Below, piece by piece: positions 48,563 through 56,964 of a stretch of 64,000 nucleotides of DNA. The notes below the pieces were generated by a model. It saw only the letters and a list, made by a program, of their open reading frames with translations, was not told the DNA's origin and made no database searches. The stretch comes from Rhodococcus sp. Leaf278 (lineage in GTDB: Bacteria; Actinomycetota; Actinomycetes; Mycobacteriales; Mycobacteriaceae). The stretch lies in assembly GCF_001426085.1 (NCBI RefSeq), contig NZ_LMRR01000045.1, positions 170,737 to 234,736 of the forward strand. The letters are read 5' to 3'. The translations under genes were made by a program, and so were the position numbers. How positions within the stretch are numbered: position 1 is the stretch's first letter; each line of letters begins with the position of its first letter.

Positions 48563-49537
48563 ATGCTCGCGCGCAACGCAGAGTCGCTCTACTGGATCGG
48601 ACGGTACGTCGAGAGAGCGGACGACACGGCCCGCATTCTCGACGTCACCGTCCACCAGCTTCTCGAAGACGCCACGGTCGATCCCGACCACATTTCGCGA
48701 GTGCTGTTGCGAGTGCTCGGTTTCAAGCACGAGCCGGACGTCTCGCTCGATGTGTGGTCGCTCACCGAGTTGGTGGCCTTCAGCCGTGACGGCCTCGGCT
48801 CCATCGTGGATTCGCTGTCGAGCGCACGCGAGAATGCCCGGGGCGCTCGCGAAGTCACGTCCAGTGAGATGTGGGAGTGCCTGAACACCACCTACAACGG
48901 ACTGAACGAACGGATCCGAGCATCCAAGCGCACCGGTCCGGCCGAGTTCTTCAGCTACATCGAGGAACGAGCCGCGATGTTCGCCGGCCTCGCGGATTCG
49001 ACTCTCAGTCACGACGACGGCTATCGATTCCTGTTGCTCGGCCGCTCGGTGGAGCGCATCGACATGATCGTTCGGCTGCTGCTCTCGCGCGCGGGCGATC
49101 GACCGTCGTCGCCGGCCTGGGTCACCGTTCTGCGATCCGCCGGTGCTCACGACACCTACCTGCGTACCTACCGCGGTGCGCTCGATGCCCAGCGAGTTCT
49201 TGAATTCATGTTGTTGGACAGGCTGTTTCCGCGTTCGGTGTTCTATGCACTGAACGAGGCGGAACGCTCGCTCGATCAGCTCGATCATCAGCCGAACAGT
49301 CGTGTCGGTGCTCGTGCCGAAGCGCAGCGGCTACTCGGTCGCGCTCGCAGCGAACTCGAATTCCTTCGGCCCGGTGAGATTCTCGACGACCTCCAGGACC
49401 GTTTGCTGGCGCTGCAGGAAACCTGCCGCGAACTGGGCGAGGCCATCTCGAAGCAGTACTTCCATGCCGCGCCCTGGGTGGCGTGGACGGACGCCGGATC
49501 CGGCACATACGAAGATCAATTGGAAGGTGAACTGTGA
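48563..49537 (+). CDS. Alpha-E domain protein
   Basis: A 324-residue all-helical protein beginning MLARNAESLYWIGRYVERADDTARILDV, the alpha-E signature, with repeated RxxERxDM-type helices (LLGRSVERIDMIVRLL). Alpha-E proteins occur only with ATP-grasp and transglutaminase partners as seen here. It starts immediately after the ATP-grasp stop codon, and its end overlaps the next GTG by 4 nt. The biochemical role is unknown. Confidence 0.92.
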   Translation: MLARNAESLYWIGRYVERADDTARILDVTVHQLLEDATVDPDHISRVLLRVLGFKHEPDVSLDVWSLTELVAFSRDGLGSIVDSLSSARENARGAREVTSSEMWECLNTTYNGLNERIRASKRTGPAEFFSYIEERAAMFAGLADSTLSHDDGYRFLLLGRSVERIDMIVRLLLSRAGDRPSSPAWVTVLRSAGAHDTYLRTYRGALDAQRVLEFMLLDRLFPRSVFYALNEAERSLDQLDHQPNSRVGARAEAQRLLGRARSELEFLRPGEILDDLQDRLLALQETCRELGEAISKQYFHAAPWVAWTDAGSGTYEDQLEGEL

Positions 49538-50376
49538 GCTGGCGTATGCGTGTGGTGCACACCACCGGCTATCAGTACGACGCACCGGTGACGTCGTCGT
49601 ACAACGAAGCTCGGTTGACGCCGCGAAGTGACAACCGGCAGAACGTCATTCTGAATCGGGTGGAGACCAACCCGGTGACGCGTTCCTACCGCTACACCGA
49701 TTACTGGGGTACGGCGGTGACGGCATTCGACTTGCACGCACCGCACACCGAGCTCGAGGTCACCGGTTCGTCGGTGGTCGAGACCGATCCGTTCGTCTAC
49801 CCCGACGAGAACGCTTCGTGGGAGGAACTGGCCGGCGATCAGGTCACCGACCGTTTCAACGAGGTGCTCGACAACACGGTCTACGTTCCGAAGAATCGTC
49901 AGCTCGCCTCGGTGGCGAAGAAGCTGGCGAAGGGACTGCCGCCGCAGGAATCGGTGGTCGAGATCTCGAACTGGGTCAACCAGGAGATGTCGTACGTGCC
50001 GGGAACCACCGGGGTGCACACCTCGGCGGTCGAGGCGTGGTCGGAGAAGAAGGGCGTCTGCCAGGACTACGCCCACCTGACCTTGTTGATGCTGCGCAGC
50101 ATCGGTATCCCGAGCCGATACGTGTCGGGATACCTGCACCCGAAGAAGCAGGCTGCGATCGGCGCGACCGTCGAGGGGCAGAGTCACGCGTGGATCGAGG
50201 CGTGGACCGGAGCCTGGTGGGGCTACGACCCGACCAACGCGATCGCCGTCAACGAGCAGCACGTGTCGGTGGGACTGGGCCGTGACTACGCCGACGTGCC
50301 CCCGCTCAAGGGCATCTTCTCCGGTGGCGGTTCGACGGCTCTCGACGTGGTCGTTGAGATCACCCGACTCGCCTGA
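49534..50376 (+). CDS. Transglutaminase-like cysteine protease family protein
   Basis: A 280-residue protein with an N-terminal beta domain (MRVVHTTGYQYDAPVTSSYNEAR) and a papain-like transglutaminase core holding the triad Cys in KGVCQDYAHL, His in QSHAWIEAW and Asp in WWGYDPTNA. The GTG start overlaps the alpha-E stop codon. It is the third member of the ATP-grasp/alpha-E/transglutaminase module and likely forms or hydrolyses amide bonds. Its stop codon lies inside a 24-bp hairpin. Confidence 0.93.
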   Translation: MSWRMRVVHTTGYQYDAPVTSSYNEARLTPRSDNRQNVILNRVETNPVTRSYRYTDYWGTAVTAFDLHAPHTELEVTGSSVVETDPFVYPDENASWEELAGDQVTDRFNEVLDNTVYVPKNRQLASVAKKLAKGLPPQESVVEISNWVNQEMSYVPGTTGVHTSAVEAWSEKKGVCQDYAHLTLLMLRSIGIPSRYVSGYLHPKKQAAIGATVEGQSHAWIEAWTGAWWGYDPTNAIAVNEQHVSVGLGRDYADVPPLKGIFSGGGSTALDVVVEITRLA

Positions 50377-50428
50377 CGTCGTGCGCGCTTTGCGTAGCCG
50401 TAGGTACGCAAAGCGCGCACGACGTCAG
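50373..50428. terminator. Perfect 24-bp hairpin, bidirectional terminator carrying both stop codons
   Basis: Arms at 50373-50396 and 50405-50428 are exact reverse complements over 24 bp with an 8-nt loop. The transglutaminase TGA (50374-50376) is in the left arm and the TGA of the convergent PemK-like gene (50425-50427) in the right arm, each in the sequence CTGACGTCGTGCGCGC. No T-run. Confidence 0.85.
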
Positions 50429-50994
50429 TTCCAGCCGAAGTCTCGACGCAATCGTGCTGCGACGGAATCGAATTGGGACTTGCCCAGGATCGCGCCCTCG
50501 CGGCGGATACCGTCTTCGGGCACGTCGAGAACGCGGTCCAGACGAATCCAGCTCGGTCGGCCCTCGGCATCCCAGGAACCGGATCCGATCGATTGCCAGT
50601 CGCGGTCGCCGTCCCGGCTGCTCTGGCTCGACAGCATCAGACCGAGTAGGTCGTTGCCCTCACGCCCGATGACCAACACCGGGCGATCCTTGCCCTGACT
50701 TGCGTCTTCTTCGTAGGTCACCCAGGTCCAGACGATTTCACCCGGATCGGCCTTGCCGTCCAGGTCGGGGGAGTACTCGATGGTGCGGGCGCGCTGGGCC
50801 GTCGGCCTCGTCTGTGACGCCACCGGGCGGCCGGGTCGCGGAGCCGGAGCGGACGTGTTCGTCGTCGTGCCAGTGATCGCGTCCTTGCCCTTCTGCAGGG
50901 CACCGGACTTCTGCAGTTGACGCAGCAGTCGCGGGCCTTCACGCATCGCGATCTTGCCCAGTTCCTTGCCGAATCTGCTCCAGTTGCCAGCCAT
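50425..50994 (-). CDS. PemK/MazF-like protein without antitoxin
   Basis: A 189-residue protein. The C-terminal 120 residues form a PemK-like barrel ([41 protein letters not shown]). The N-terminal 60 residues are basic and disordered. PemK/MazF enzymes are mRNA-cleaving toxins, but no antitoxin gene adjoins it, and the same gene stands next to lepA in mycobacteria (Rv2405 position), so a housekeeping role is more likely. ATG 50994 is the first Met of the conserved frame; the frame continues upstream into lepA antisense without similarity. Confidence 0.85.
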   Translation of the reverse strand: MAGNWSRFGKELGKIAMREGPRLLRQLQKSGALQKGKDAITGTTTNTSAPAPRPGRPVASQTRPTAQRARTIEYSPDLDGKADPGEIVWTWVTYEEDASQGKDRPVLVIGREGNDLLGLMLSSQSSRDGDRDWQSIGSGSWDAEGRPSWIRLDRVLDVPEDGIRREGAILGKSQFDSVAARLRRDFGWN

Positions 50995-51150
50995 GCGGCG
51001 AGTGTAGCCACCCTCACGTTGCTGCTCACAGCCCAGACTGTGGCGACCTCGCAGCCGAACTCGGACAGCCGGGGACGGCGCATCGTTCTCGGCGTGGGAC
51101 GATGGACATACCCGTTCGCTCATTTCGAACACGCCAGCCGAAGGATACGA

Positions 51151-52992
51151 GTGCCCAGCTTCGCCGACACGACGTTCACCGATCCGTCCAGGATCAGGAA
51201 CTTCTGCATCATTGCCCACATCGACCACGGTAAGTCGACGCTGGCAGACCGGATGTTGCAGCTCACGGGCGTCGTCGACGACCGGTCGATGCGCGCACAG
51301 TACTTGGACCGGATGGATATCGAGCGCGAGCGCGGAATCACCATCAAGGCGCAGAACGTGCGGCTGCCGTGGGTTGTCGACGGCGAAGAGTTCGTGCTGC
51401 ACCTCATCGACACTCCCGGTCACGTCGACTTCACCTACGAGGTCTCTCGCGCACTCGAAGCATGCGAAGGTGCGGTGCTGCTCGTCGACGCCGCCCAGGG
51501 TATCGAGGCGCAGACGCTGGCCAACCTGTACCTGGCTCTCGACAAAGAGCTCACCATCATTCCGGTGCTCAACAAGATCGATCTCCCCGCTGCCGATCCG
51601 GATCGCTATGCGGCCGAGATCGCCCACATCATCGGGTGCGAGGCCGACGACGTTCTGCGCGTATCCGGTAAGACCGGTGTCGGCGTGGAAGAACTGCTCA
51701 ACGAGGTCGTCAAACTGGTCCCGGCTCCGGTCGGAAACCCGGACGGCCCGGCCCGCGCAATGATCTTCGACTCGGTTTACGACACCTACCGCGGCGTCGT
51801 CACCTACGTGCGAGTGGTCGACGGTGCGCTCAACCCGCGCGAGAAGGTCACGATGATGTCGACCGGCTCGACGCACGAGTTGCTCGAGGTCGGCATCGTC
51901 TCGCCCGATCCCAAGGCCACCAAGGGCTTGGGCGTCGGCGAGGTCGGTTACCTCATCACCGGAGTCAAGGACGTCCGTCAGTCGAAGGTGGGCGACACCG
52001 TCACGACCTTCCGCAAGGGTGCAACCGAGCCGCTGACCGGCTACCGCGAGCCTCGGCCGATGGTGTATTCCGGTCTCTACCCACTCGACGGCTCGGACTA
52101 CCCGGACCTGCGTGATGCTCTCGAGAAGCTGCAACTCAACGATGCGGCCCTGACCTACGAGCCGGAGACCTCGGTTGCTCTCGGCTTCGGATTCCGCTGT
52201 GGCTTCCTCGGTCTGCTGCACATGGAGATCACCCGCGAACGACTCGAGCGGGAGTTCAACCTCGACTTGATCTCGACCTCGCCGAACGTGGTCTACCGCG
52301 TCGAGATGGAAGACGGTGCCGAGCACATCGTCACCAATCCGTCGTACTGGCCCGAGGGCAAGGCACGCGAGGTGTTCGAGCCGATGGTGAAGTGCACGAT
52401 CATCTCACCCAGTGAGTTCATCGGCTCCATCATGGAGCTGTGCCAGGGACGACGTGGCGAGCTCGGGGGCATGGACTACCTGTCCGAGACCCGCGTGGAG
52501 TTGCGCTACACGATTCCGATGGCCGAGATCATCTTCGACTTCTTCGACATCCTCAAATCCCGCACCCGCGGGTACGCCAGCCTCGATTACGAGGAGATCG
52601 GCGAGCAGGCCGGTGCGCTGGTCAAGGTCGACATCTTGCTGCAGGGTGAGGCCGTGGACGCGTTCTCGGCAATCGTGCACAAGGACAATGCCGCGGCCTA
52701 CGGCAACAAGATGACGACCAAACTCAAGGAACTGATTCCGCGTCAGCAGTTCGAGGTGCCGATCCAGGCCGCCATCGGATCGCGCATCATCGCCCGCGAG
52801 AACATCCGCGCGATCCGTAAGGATGTGTTGGCCAAGTGCTACGGCGGCGACATAAGCCGTAAGCGCAAGCTGCTCGAGAAGCAGAAGGAAGGCAAGAAGC
52901 GGATGAAGACGATCGGTCGCGTCGAGGTGCCGCAGGAAGCCTTCGTCGCCGCACTGTCCTCGGAGTCTTCGTCGGACAAGCCCAAGAAGTAA
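51151..52992 (+). CDS. lepA: Elongation factor 4 (LepA) GTPase
   Basis: Translational GTPase acting on stalled or assembling ribosomes. The 613 residues contain P-loop [13 protein letters not shown], switch [32 protein letters not shown], and the LepA-specific C-terminal domain ending [32 protein letters not shown] 51151 has AAGGA 6 nt upstream; the open frame before it is not LepA. It is divergent from the PemK-like gene. Confidence 0.97.
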   Translation: MPSFADTTFTDPSRIRNFCIIAHIDHGKSTLADRMLQLTGVVDDRSMRAQYLDRMDIERERGITIKAQNVRLPWVVDGEEFVLHLIDTPGHVDFTYEVSRALEACEGAVLLVDAAQGIEAQTLANLYLALDKELTIIPVLNKIDLPAADPDRYAAEIAHIIGCEADDVLRVSGKTGVGVEELLNEVVKLVPAPVGNPDGPARAMIFDSVYDTYRGVVTYVRVVDGALNPREKVTMMSTGSTHELLEVGIVSPDPKATKGLGVGEVGYLITGVKDVRQSKVGDTVTTFRKGATEPLTGYREPRPMVYSGLYPLDGSDYPDLRDALEKLQLNDAALTYEPETSVALGFGFRCGFLGLLHMEITRERLEREFNLDLISTSPNVVYRVEMEDGAEHIVTNPSYWPEGKAREVFEPMVKCTIISPSEFIGSIMELCQGRRGELGGMDYLSETRVELRYTIPMAEIIFDFFDILKSRTRGYASLDYEEIGEQAGALVKVDILLQGEAVDAFSAIVHKDNAAAYGNKMTTKLKELIPRQQFEVPIQAAIGSRIIARENIRAIRKDVLAKCYGGDISRKRKLLEKQKEGKKRMKTIGRVEVPQEAFVAALSSESSSDKPKK

Positions 52993-53014
52993 CCTCACAC
53001 CCTTTCTGCCGACC

Positions 53015-53048
53015 GCGCGCCCCCGCTCACTTCAGAGCAGGGGCGCGC
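53015..53048 (+). terminator. Hairpin terminator of lepA
   Basis: GCGCGCCCCCGCTC (53015-53028) pairs with GAGCAGGGGCGCGC (53035-53048) with one mismatch and a 6-nt loop, 22 nt after the lepA stop codon. There is no T-run. AGGGGCGCGC is repeated once more just downstream. Confidence 0.65.
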
Positions 53049-53104
53049 AGTCGTCAACAGGGGCGCGCGGTCCCCACCGACCCCTCTCTCGAATGGCCGG
53101 CGAG

Positions 53105-53110
53105 TACATT
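53105..53110 (+). promoter_or_regulatory. Probable -10 box of leaderless nitronate monooxygenase gene
   Basis: TACATT is followed by 8 nt and GTG 53119, with no ribosome-binding site between. Confidence 0.4.
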
Positions 53111-53118
53111 TCGAACCT

Positions 53119-54126
53119 GTGACTACGCCGATCTTGAAGCAGCTCCGTGTGCCCGTTGTCGGTGCCCCGATGGCGGGTGGCCCGAGTACTCCAGAGCTCG
53201 CTCGCGCGGTCTCGGAGGCGGGCGGGATAGGCATGATCGCGGGCGCCTTGCTGACACCCGAAGCATTTGCCGCACAAATCGATTCGGTGCGGGTCCTGCC
53301 GTTCGGTGTGAACCTCTTTCTGCCGGAGGAGCCGTCCGGTGCCGACGTGGACAGCTACGCCGCGCACCTGGCACCGTGGTTCGAGCGGTTCGACGCCGAA
53401 CCAGGGGAGCTGCTGCGACGAGACGACTTCTACGCCGAGAAGTTCGCATGGCTGCTCGAGCACCCGGTACCGCTGGTCTCGAGCACGTTCGCGACGTTCG
53501 ATGCGGACGAGGTAGCCCAACTGCACGCCGTCGGGACCGAGGTGTGGGCCACCGTCGCCACCGCGTCCGACGCGTCGGTGGCCACCGCCAACGGCGTCGA
53601 CGCCCTCGTTGTGCAGGGGCCCGAAGCCGGTGGACATCGGGGTACGTTCGACGGGTCGTCCCCGGACGAACCGTTGGCCGAACTGCTGTTGGCGATCCGC
53701 GAGATCTCGGAACTTCCTCGCATTGCAGCGGGTGGGTTGATGGACGGCAACGACATTGCGCCACTGCTGGATTCGGGTGCCGCCCATGCCGCGCAGCTCG
53801 GGACAGCGTTCCTGAACACGCCTGAGGCCGGCACCAAACCGGTGCACCGCGAACAGCTCACACTGGCTCCGGGCACCGCAGTGACGAGGGCGTTCTCGGG
53901 CCGTCCCGCGCGGGGTCTGGTGAACGAATTCATGCAGGCGAACTCGGACGTCGCTCCCTTGGCGTATCCCGATCTGCACTACCTGACTGCGCCGATGCGC
54001 GCGAAGGCCGCAGCAGTGGGCGACCCGTCGGGACTGTCGATGTGGGCCGGTACCGGCCATCGCCGCGCTCAGGCAAAGCCCGCGGCCGAGCTGATCGCCG
54101 ACTGGGCGAAGCAGCTAGGCCGCTGA
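53119..54126 (+). CDS. Nitronate monooxygenase-like FMN protein
   Basis: A 335-residue 2-nitropropane dioxygenase-like TIM barrel: LRVPVVGAPMAGGPSTPELARAVSEAGGIGMIAG at the FMN site, GVDALVVQGPEAGGHRG with the catalytic-region His, LPRIAAGGLMDG, and AQLGTAFLNTPEAG for the FMN phosphate. The family detoxifies propionate 3-nitronate or acts as a flavin-dependent oxidoreductase. It is convergent with the GH15 gene 13 nt downstream. Confidence 0.9.
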   Translation: MTTPILKQLRVPVVGAPMAGGPSTPELARAVSEAGGIGMIAGALLTPEAFAAQIDSVRVLPFGVNLFLPEEPSGADVDSYAAHLAPWFERFDAEPGELLRRDDFYAEKFAWLLEHPVPLVSSTFATFDADEVAQLHAVGTEVWATVATASDASVATANGVDALVVQGPEAGGHRGTFDGSSPDEPLAELLLAIREISELPRIAAGGLMDGNDIAPLLDSGAAHAAQLGTAFLNTPEAGTKPVHREQLTLAPGTAVTRAFSGRPARGLVNEFMQANSDVAPLAYPDLHYLTAPMRAKAAAVGDPSGLSMWAGTGHRRAQAKPAAELIADWAKQLGR

Positions 54127-54139
54127 AACCTCGACTCGA

Positions 54140-56185
54140 TCAAGGGTTGGAGTGAGCGGGCTGAAAGTGGCCCGATGCCTGTGCCTCCTCGGCTCGGATG
54201 ACGTGGACCACTGCGTTGATCAGAGCGAGGTGCGTGAATGCCTGCGGGAAATTACCGAGGTGACGGCCGGTGCGATGATCGATCTCTTCTGCATAGAGCT
54301 TGAGCGGGCTCGCGTAACCGAGCAGCCGTTCGCAGAGGTGCTTCGCACGGGGGAGTTCACCGATTTCCACCAAGGCGGAGACCAGCCAGAACGAGCAGAT
54401 CGTGAACGTTCCTTCCTCACCGGCCAAGCCGTCGTCGGTGGTGTCGGTACGGTAGCGCAGAACCAATCCGTCCTCGGTCAACTCGTCGGCGATGGCGAGC
54501 ACCGTGGCACGGATTCGCTCGTCGTCGGCCGGTAGGAACCGGAGCAGCGGTGCCAGTAGCAACGACGCGTCCAGCGACGGGTCGCCGTAGCGCTGGGTCA
54601 GCACTCCGCGTGAGTCGATGCCGTGCTCGAGAATGTCCGCCTTGATCTCGTCCGCGATCTCGTTCCACTGGTCCGAGTAGTCCTTCTCGCCGTGGATGTC
54701 GGCGAGCTTGGCGCCGCGATCGAGCGCGACCCAACACATGAGCTTCGAGGACGTGAAGTGCTGCGGTTCGCCGCGTACCTCCCAAATGCCACGGTCCGGT
54801 TTGCGCCAATTGGCGATCGCTTCCTCGACCTGACGTTTGAGCAGCGGCCACAGAAATTCCGGGACGTGCTCACGTGACTTGACGTGCAGGTACACCGAGT
54901 CGAGCATGGTGCCCCAGATATCGTGCTGCTCTTGGTCGTAGGCACCGTTGCCGATGCGTACCGGCCGCGCTCCGTCGTATCCGGACAAGTGCGTCAGCTC
55001 GCTCTCGTCGAGAGTCTTCTCGCCGCCGATGCCGTACATCACCTGTAGCGGATTGACCTCGCCGTTCGCCGTCGTCGCCACGTCGGACATGAACGCGAAG
55101 AAGTCGTTGGCCTCACGGTCCAGTCCGAGGGTGTAGAGGCCCCACAGTGCGAACGTCGAATCGCGGACCCAGGTGTAGCGGTAGTCCCAGTTACGTTCTC
55201 CACCCGGCGTTTCCGGGAGCGACGTGGTCGATGCCGCCAGCAGGGCACCGGTGGGCGCGTAGGTCAGGCCCTTCAATGTCAACGCGCTGCGCTGGAGGTA
55301 GCCGCGCCACGGGTGGTCGGGGAACCGCCCGATCGTGATCCACTGTCGCCAGCATTCCGACGTCCGCCACATCTTGCTCGCAGCTTCCTCGAAGGTCTGC
55401 GGCGCAGGGAGGTCGGACCACGACAGCGCGACGAACACGTTGTCGCCCTCGGTCATTCGGGTTCGAGCTCGAGCCTCACGGCCCTCGATCCCGATCCGAA
55501 GATTGGTGGTCAGCTTCAGTGTGGGCTGGTCACCGTCCGCGCTCGCCTCACAGGTTGCGGTGGTCTCCTCGTACACCTTGCCGGTGTACTCCCAGTTCGC
55601 GGGCGCCCGGTGGTAGTCGAAGGCGGGCTCGCAGCTCATCTCCAATTCGACAGTGCCGCTGACACATTTGATGGTGCGCAGCAGTATGTGTTCGGCATCC
55701 CAGTCGCTCGGTGCGCGCTTGTGGGTGCGAGAGCGCTGATCGGTGTTGTGCCACGGGCCCATCACCAATGCATCACGCACGATCAACCAACCGGTCTCGG
55801 TCTGCCACGTGGTCTCGACGATCAGACCGCCGGGCAGATAGCGGCGCGCCGCAGGGACCGACTGACCGTAGGGGCCGACGCGAAAGTGACCGGCACTGCG
55901 GTCGAGAATTGCGCCGAAGATACTGGGGGAGTCCGGCCGGGGCACGCACATCCACTCGACGGATCCGTTGCGCGCGATCAGACACGTGGTCTCGCAGTCC
56001 GAGAGGAACGCGTAGTCGTCGATCGGCGGAAAGGCGCTGCGGTAGGACGTCAGGGTGGACACCGGTGCATCGGTACTGCCCAATGCGCCCTGAACTTCGA
56101 TCCCGCCCAACCCCGGATGGCCCGATCCCATCGCGGGCTCGTCGGCCACCGGAGGCACGGGCGAAACGTCTTCGAATGCCGTCAT
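54140..56185 (-). CDS. Glycoside hydrolase family 15 protein, probable trehalase
   Basis: A 681-residue protein. A beta-sandwich N-domain (IDDYAFLSDCETTCLIARNGSVEWMCVPRPDSPSIFGAILD) is followed by an (alpha/alpha)6 barrel with the GH15 segments NWDYRYTWVRDSTFALWGLYTLG and ICSFWLVSALVEIGELPRA. GH15 includes glucoamylases and the actinobacterial trehalases. The position near subI and lepA matches Rv2402, described as a trehalase, so hydrolysis of trehalose to glucose is the best guess. There is no signal peptide, so it is cytosolic. The first about 45 residues are disordered. Confidence 0.88.
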   Translation of the reverse strand: MTAFEDVSPVPPVADEPAMGSGHPGLGGIEVQGALGSTDAPVSTLTSYRSAFPPIDDYAFLSDCETTCLIARNGSVEWMCVPRPDSPSIFGAILDRSAGHFRVGPYGQSVPAARRYLPGGLIVETTWQTETGWLIVRDALVMGPWHNTDQRSRTHKRAPSDWDAEHILLRTIKCVSGTVELEMSCEPAFDYHRAPANWEYTGKVYEETTATCEASADGDQPTLKLTTNLRIGIEGREARARTRMTEGDNVFVALSWSDLPAPQTFEEAASKMWRTSECWRQWITIGRFPDHPWRGYLQRSALTLKGLTYAPTGALLAASTTSLPETPGGERNWDYRYTWVRDSTFALWGLYTLGLDREANDFFAFMSDVATTANGEVNPLQVMYGIGGEKTLDESELTHLSGYDGARPVRIGNGAYDQEQHDIWGTMLDSVYLHVKSREHVPEFLWPLLKRQVEEAIANWRKPDRGIWEVRGEPQHFTSSKLMCWVALDRGAKLADIHGEKDYSDQWNEIADEIKADILEHGIDSRGVLTQRYGDPSLDASLLLAPLLRFLPADDERIRATVLAIADELTEDGLVLRYRTDTTDDGLAGEEGTFTICSFWLVSALVEIGELPRAKHLCERLLGYASPLKLYAEEIDHRTGRHLGNFPQAFTHLALINAVVHVIRAEEAQASGHFQPAHSNP

Positions 56186-56266
56186 GGCGTAATCATCGAC
56201 TTATCGAAGGCAGTCGTCCACTGCTGGTCGTCGATCGGCGTGGCGTGAGCACCGGACGTGCTGGTT

Positions 56267-56272
56267 TAAGCT
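56267..56272 (+). promoter_or_regulatory. Possible -10 box of the small membrane protein gene
   Basis: TAAGCT lies 6 nt before GTG 56279, consistent with a leaderless start. GAGGG directly before the GTG is too close to be an efficient ribosome-binding site. Confidence 0.35.
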
Positions 56273-56278
56273 GCGAGG

Positions 56279-56512
56279 GTGGAACCGGTTGCGCGATGGT
56301 GGGACGGCGTCGAACTGTGGGTGACGGGCCTGCCGTTCGTACCGCAGGCCACTGTCGTGCTGCTGGTCATCGTGCCGACGGCGTTCCTGCTGGCGCGAGT
56401 ATTCGATCGAGTGCTCGCGGTGGTCCTACGCCTGCTCGGCCGCGACGCTCGCGCTGCTCGCGAGGCGGATTCGACGGGTACCGCCTCCACCACGACGAAG
56501 GATGGACAGTAA
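56279..56512 (+). CDS. Small single-pass membrane protein
   Basis: A 77-residue protein with one central membrane helix (ATVVLLVIVPTAFLLARVF) and a charged, Thr-rich cytoplasmic tail. It lies between the GH15 gene and the sulfate-transport leader, a position that in M. tuberculosis also holds a small membrane protein (Rv2401A). Its TAA stop codon overlaps the ATG of a 25-codon gene (TAATG), so the two are translated together. Function unknown. Confidence 0.7.
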   Translation: MEPVARWWDGVELWVTGLPFVPQATVVLLVIVPTAFLLARVFDRVLAVVLRLLGRDARAAREADSTGTASTTTKDGQ

Positions 56513-56589
56513 TGCCACGGTCTCGGGTAACGCTGGCGCTCATCGCGCTGCTGGTGCTGGTTGTCATCGCCTGGCTGCTCACGAGGTAG
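56512..56589 (+). CDS. 25-residue hydrophobic membrane peptide
   Basis: The ATG at 56512 shares a base with the preceding stop codon (TAATG). The peptide is a positively charged start (MPRSRVT), a single hydrophobic helix (LALIALLVLVVIAWLL) and a final Thr-Arg, then TAG. This N-in single-helix form and the tight coupling argue for a real gene, perhaps a partner of the 77-residue membrane protein. No function can be assigned. Confidence 0.55.
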   Translation: MPRSRVTLALIALLVLVVIAWLLTR

Positions 56590-56675
56590 GGCCCCGTCAC
56601 AACGACTCGGCGGACGGCTGCGCCGTCTAGTCGCCGGGCGCGTCCGCTGAATTAGAGTCCGTCCGAAACCTCTGC

Positions 56676-56681
56676 TAGATT
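56676..56681 (+). promoter_or_regulatory. -10 box for the cysteine uORF and sulfate-transport operon
   Basis: TAGATT is followed by 7 nt and GTG 56689, placing the transcription start on the GTG. This is the spacing seen for ndk, proA and the Sir2 gene in this window. Confidence 0.55.
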
Positions 56682-56688
56682 TCTGACC

Positions 56689-56778
56689 GTGTCTTCTGCC
56701 GCCGAGTACCGCGTCCGCCATCAGTTGGCGTTGATTGCTGTCGGCATGTTGGCAGTCGCCGATATCGACTGTTGTTGA
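56689..56778 (+). CDS. Leaderless upstream ORF ending Cys-Cys, candidate cysteine attenuator
   Basis: GTG 56689 opens a 29-codon frame whose last codons are ATC GAC TGT TGT TGA (Ile-Asp-Cys-Cys-stop). It begins at the predicted transcription start and precedes subI by about 190 nt. Leaderless short ORFs rich in Cys codons are known in mycobacteria as cysteine-responsive attenuators of sulfur genes: scarce Cys-tRNA stalls the ribosome and exposes the downstream ribosome-binding site. The rest of the peptide has no recognisable function. Only two Cys codons are present, at the low end for such elements. Confidence 0.6.
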   Translation: MSSAAEYRVRHQLALIAVGMLAVADIDCC

Positions 56779-56964
56779 TTCTTTCCTCCGTCGAATCGGT
56801 TTTCTCGATCCGTGTGTCCGCCTCGCGTGACGTGGGTCGTCCATGTTTCCCGCTGCAGCCATGGTGATGTCGCGCTGCCGATGTGGTGTCCGGTTCGACT
56901 CGGGGAGTGACGACTTCGACCACTTCGTTCTCCGTACACACCATTCATGAAAGGCCATCTTTCG
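56779..56964 (+). promoter_or_regulatory. Leader between the Cys uORF and subI with occluded ribosome-binding site
   Basis: The subI ribosome-binding site (AAAGG, 56950-56954) is part of a small stem GAAAG/CTTTC (56949-56953 with 56959-56963). A second CTTTC at 56781-56785, directly after the uORF stop codon, could pair with the same GAAAG. A ribosome stalled on the Cys codons would cover that upstream copy. This is inference from complementarity only; no longer stem was found by eye. The rest of the leader shows nothing clear. Confidence 0.35.

Noticed and set aside
50425-50994. PemK-like gene considered as half of a toxin-antitoxin system
   Set aside because: No small antitoxin gene adjoins it on either side, and the gene has a fixed position next to lepA in related genera.
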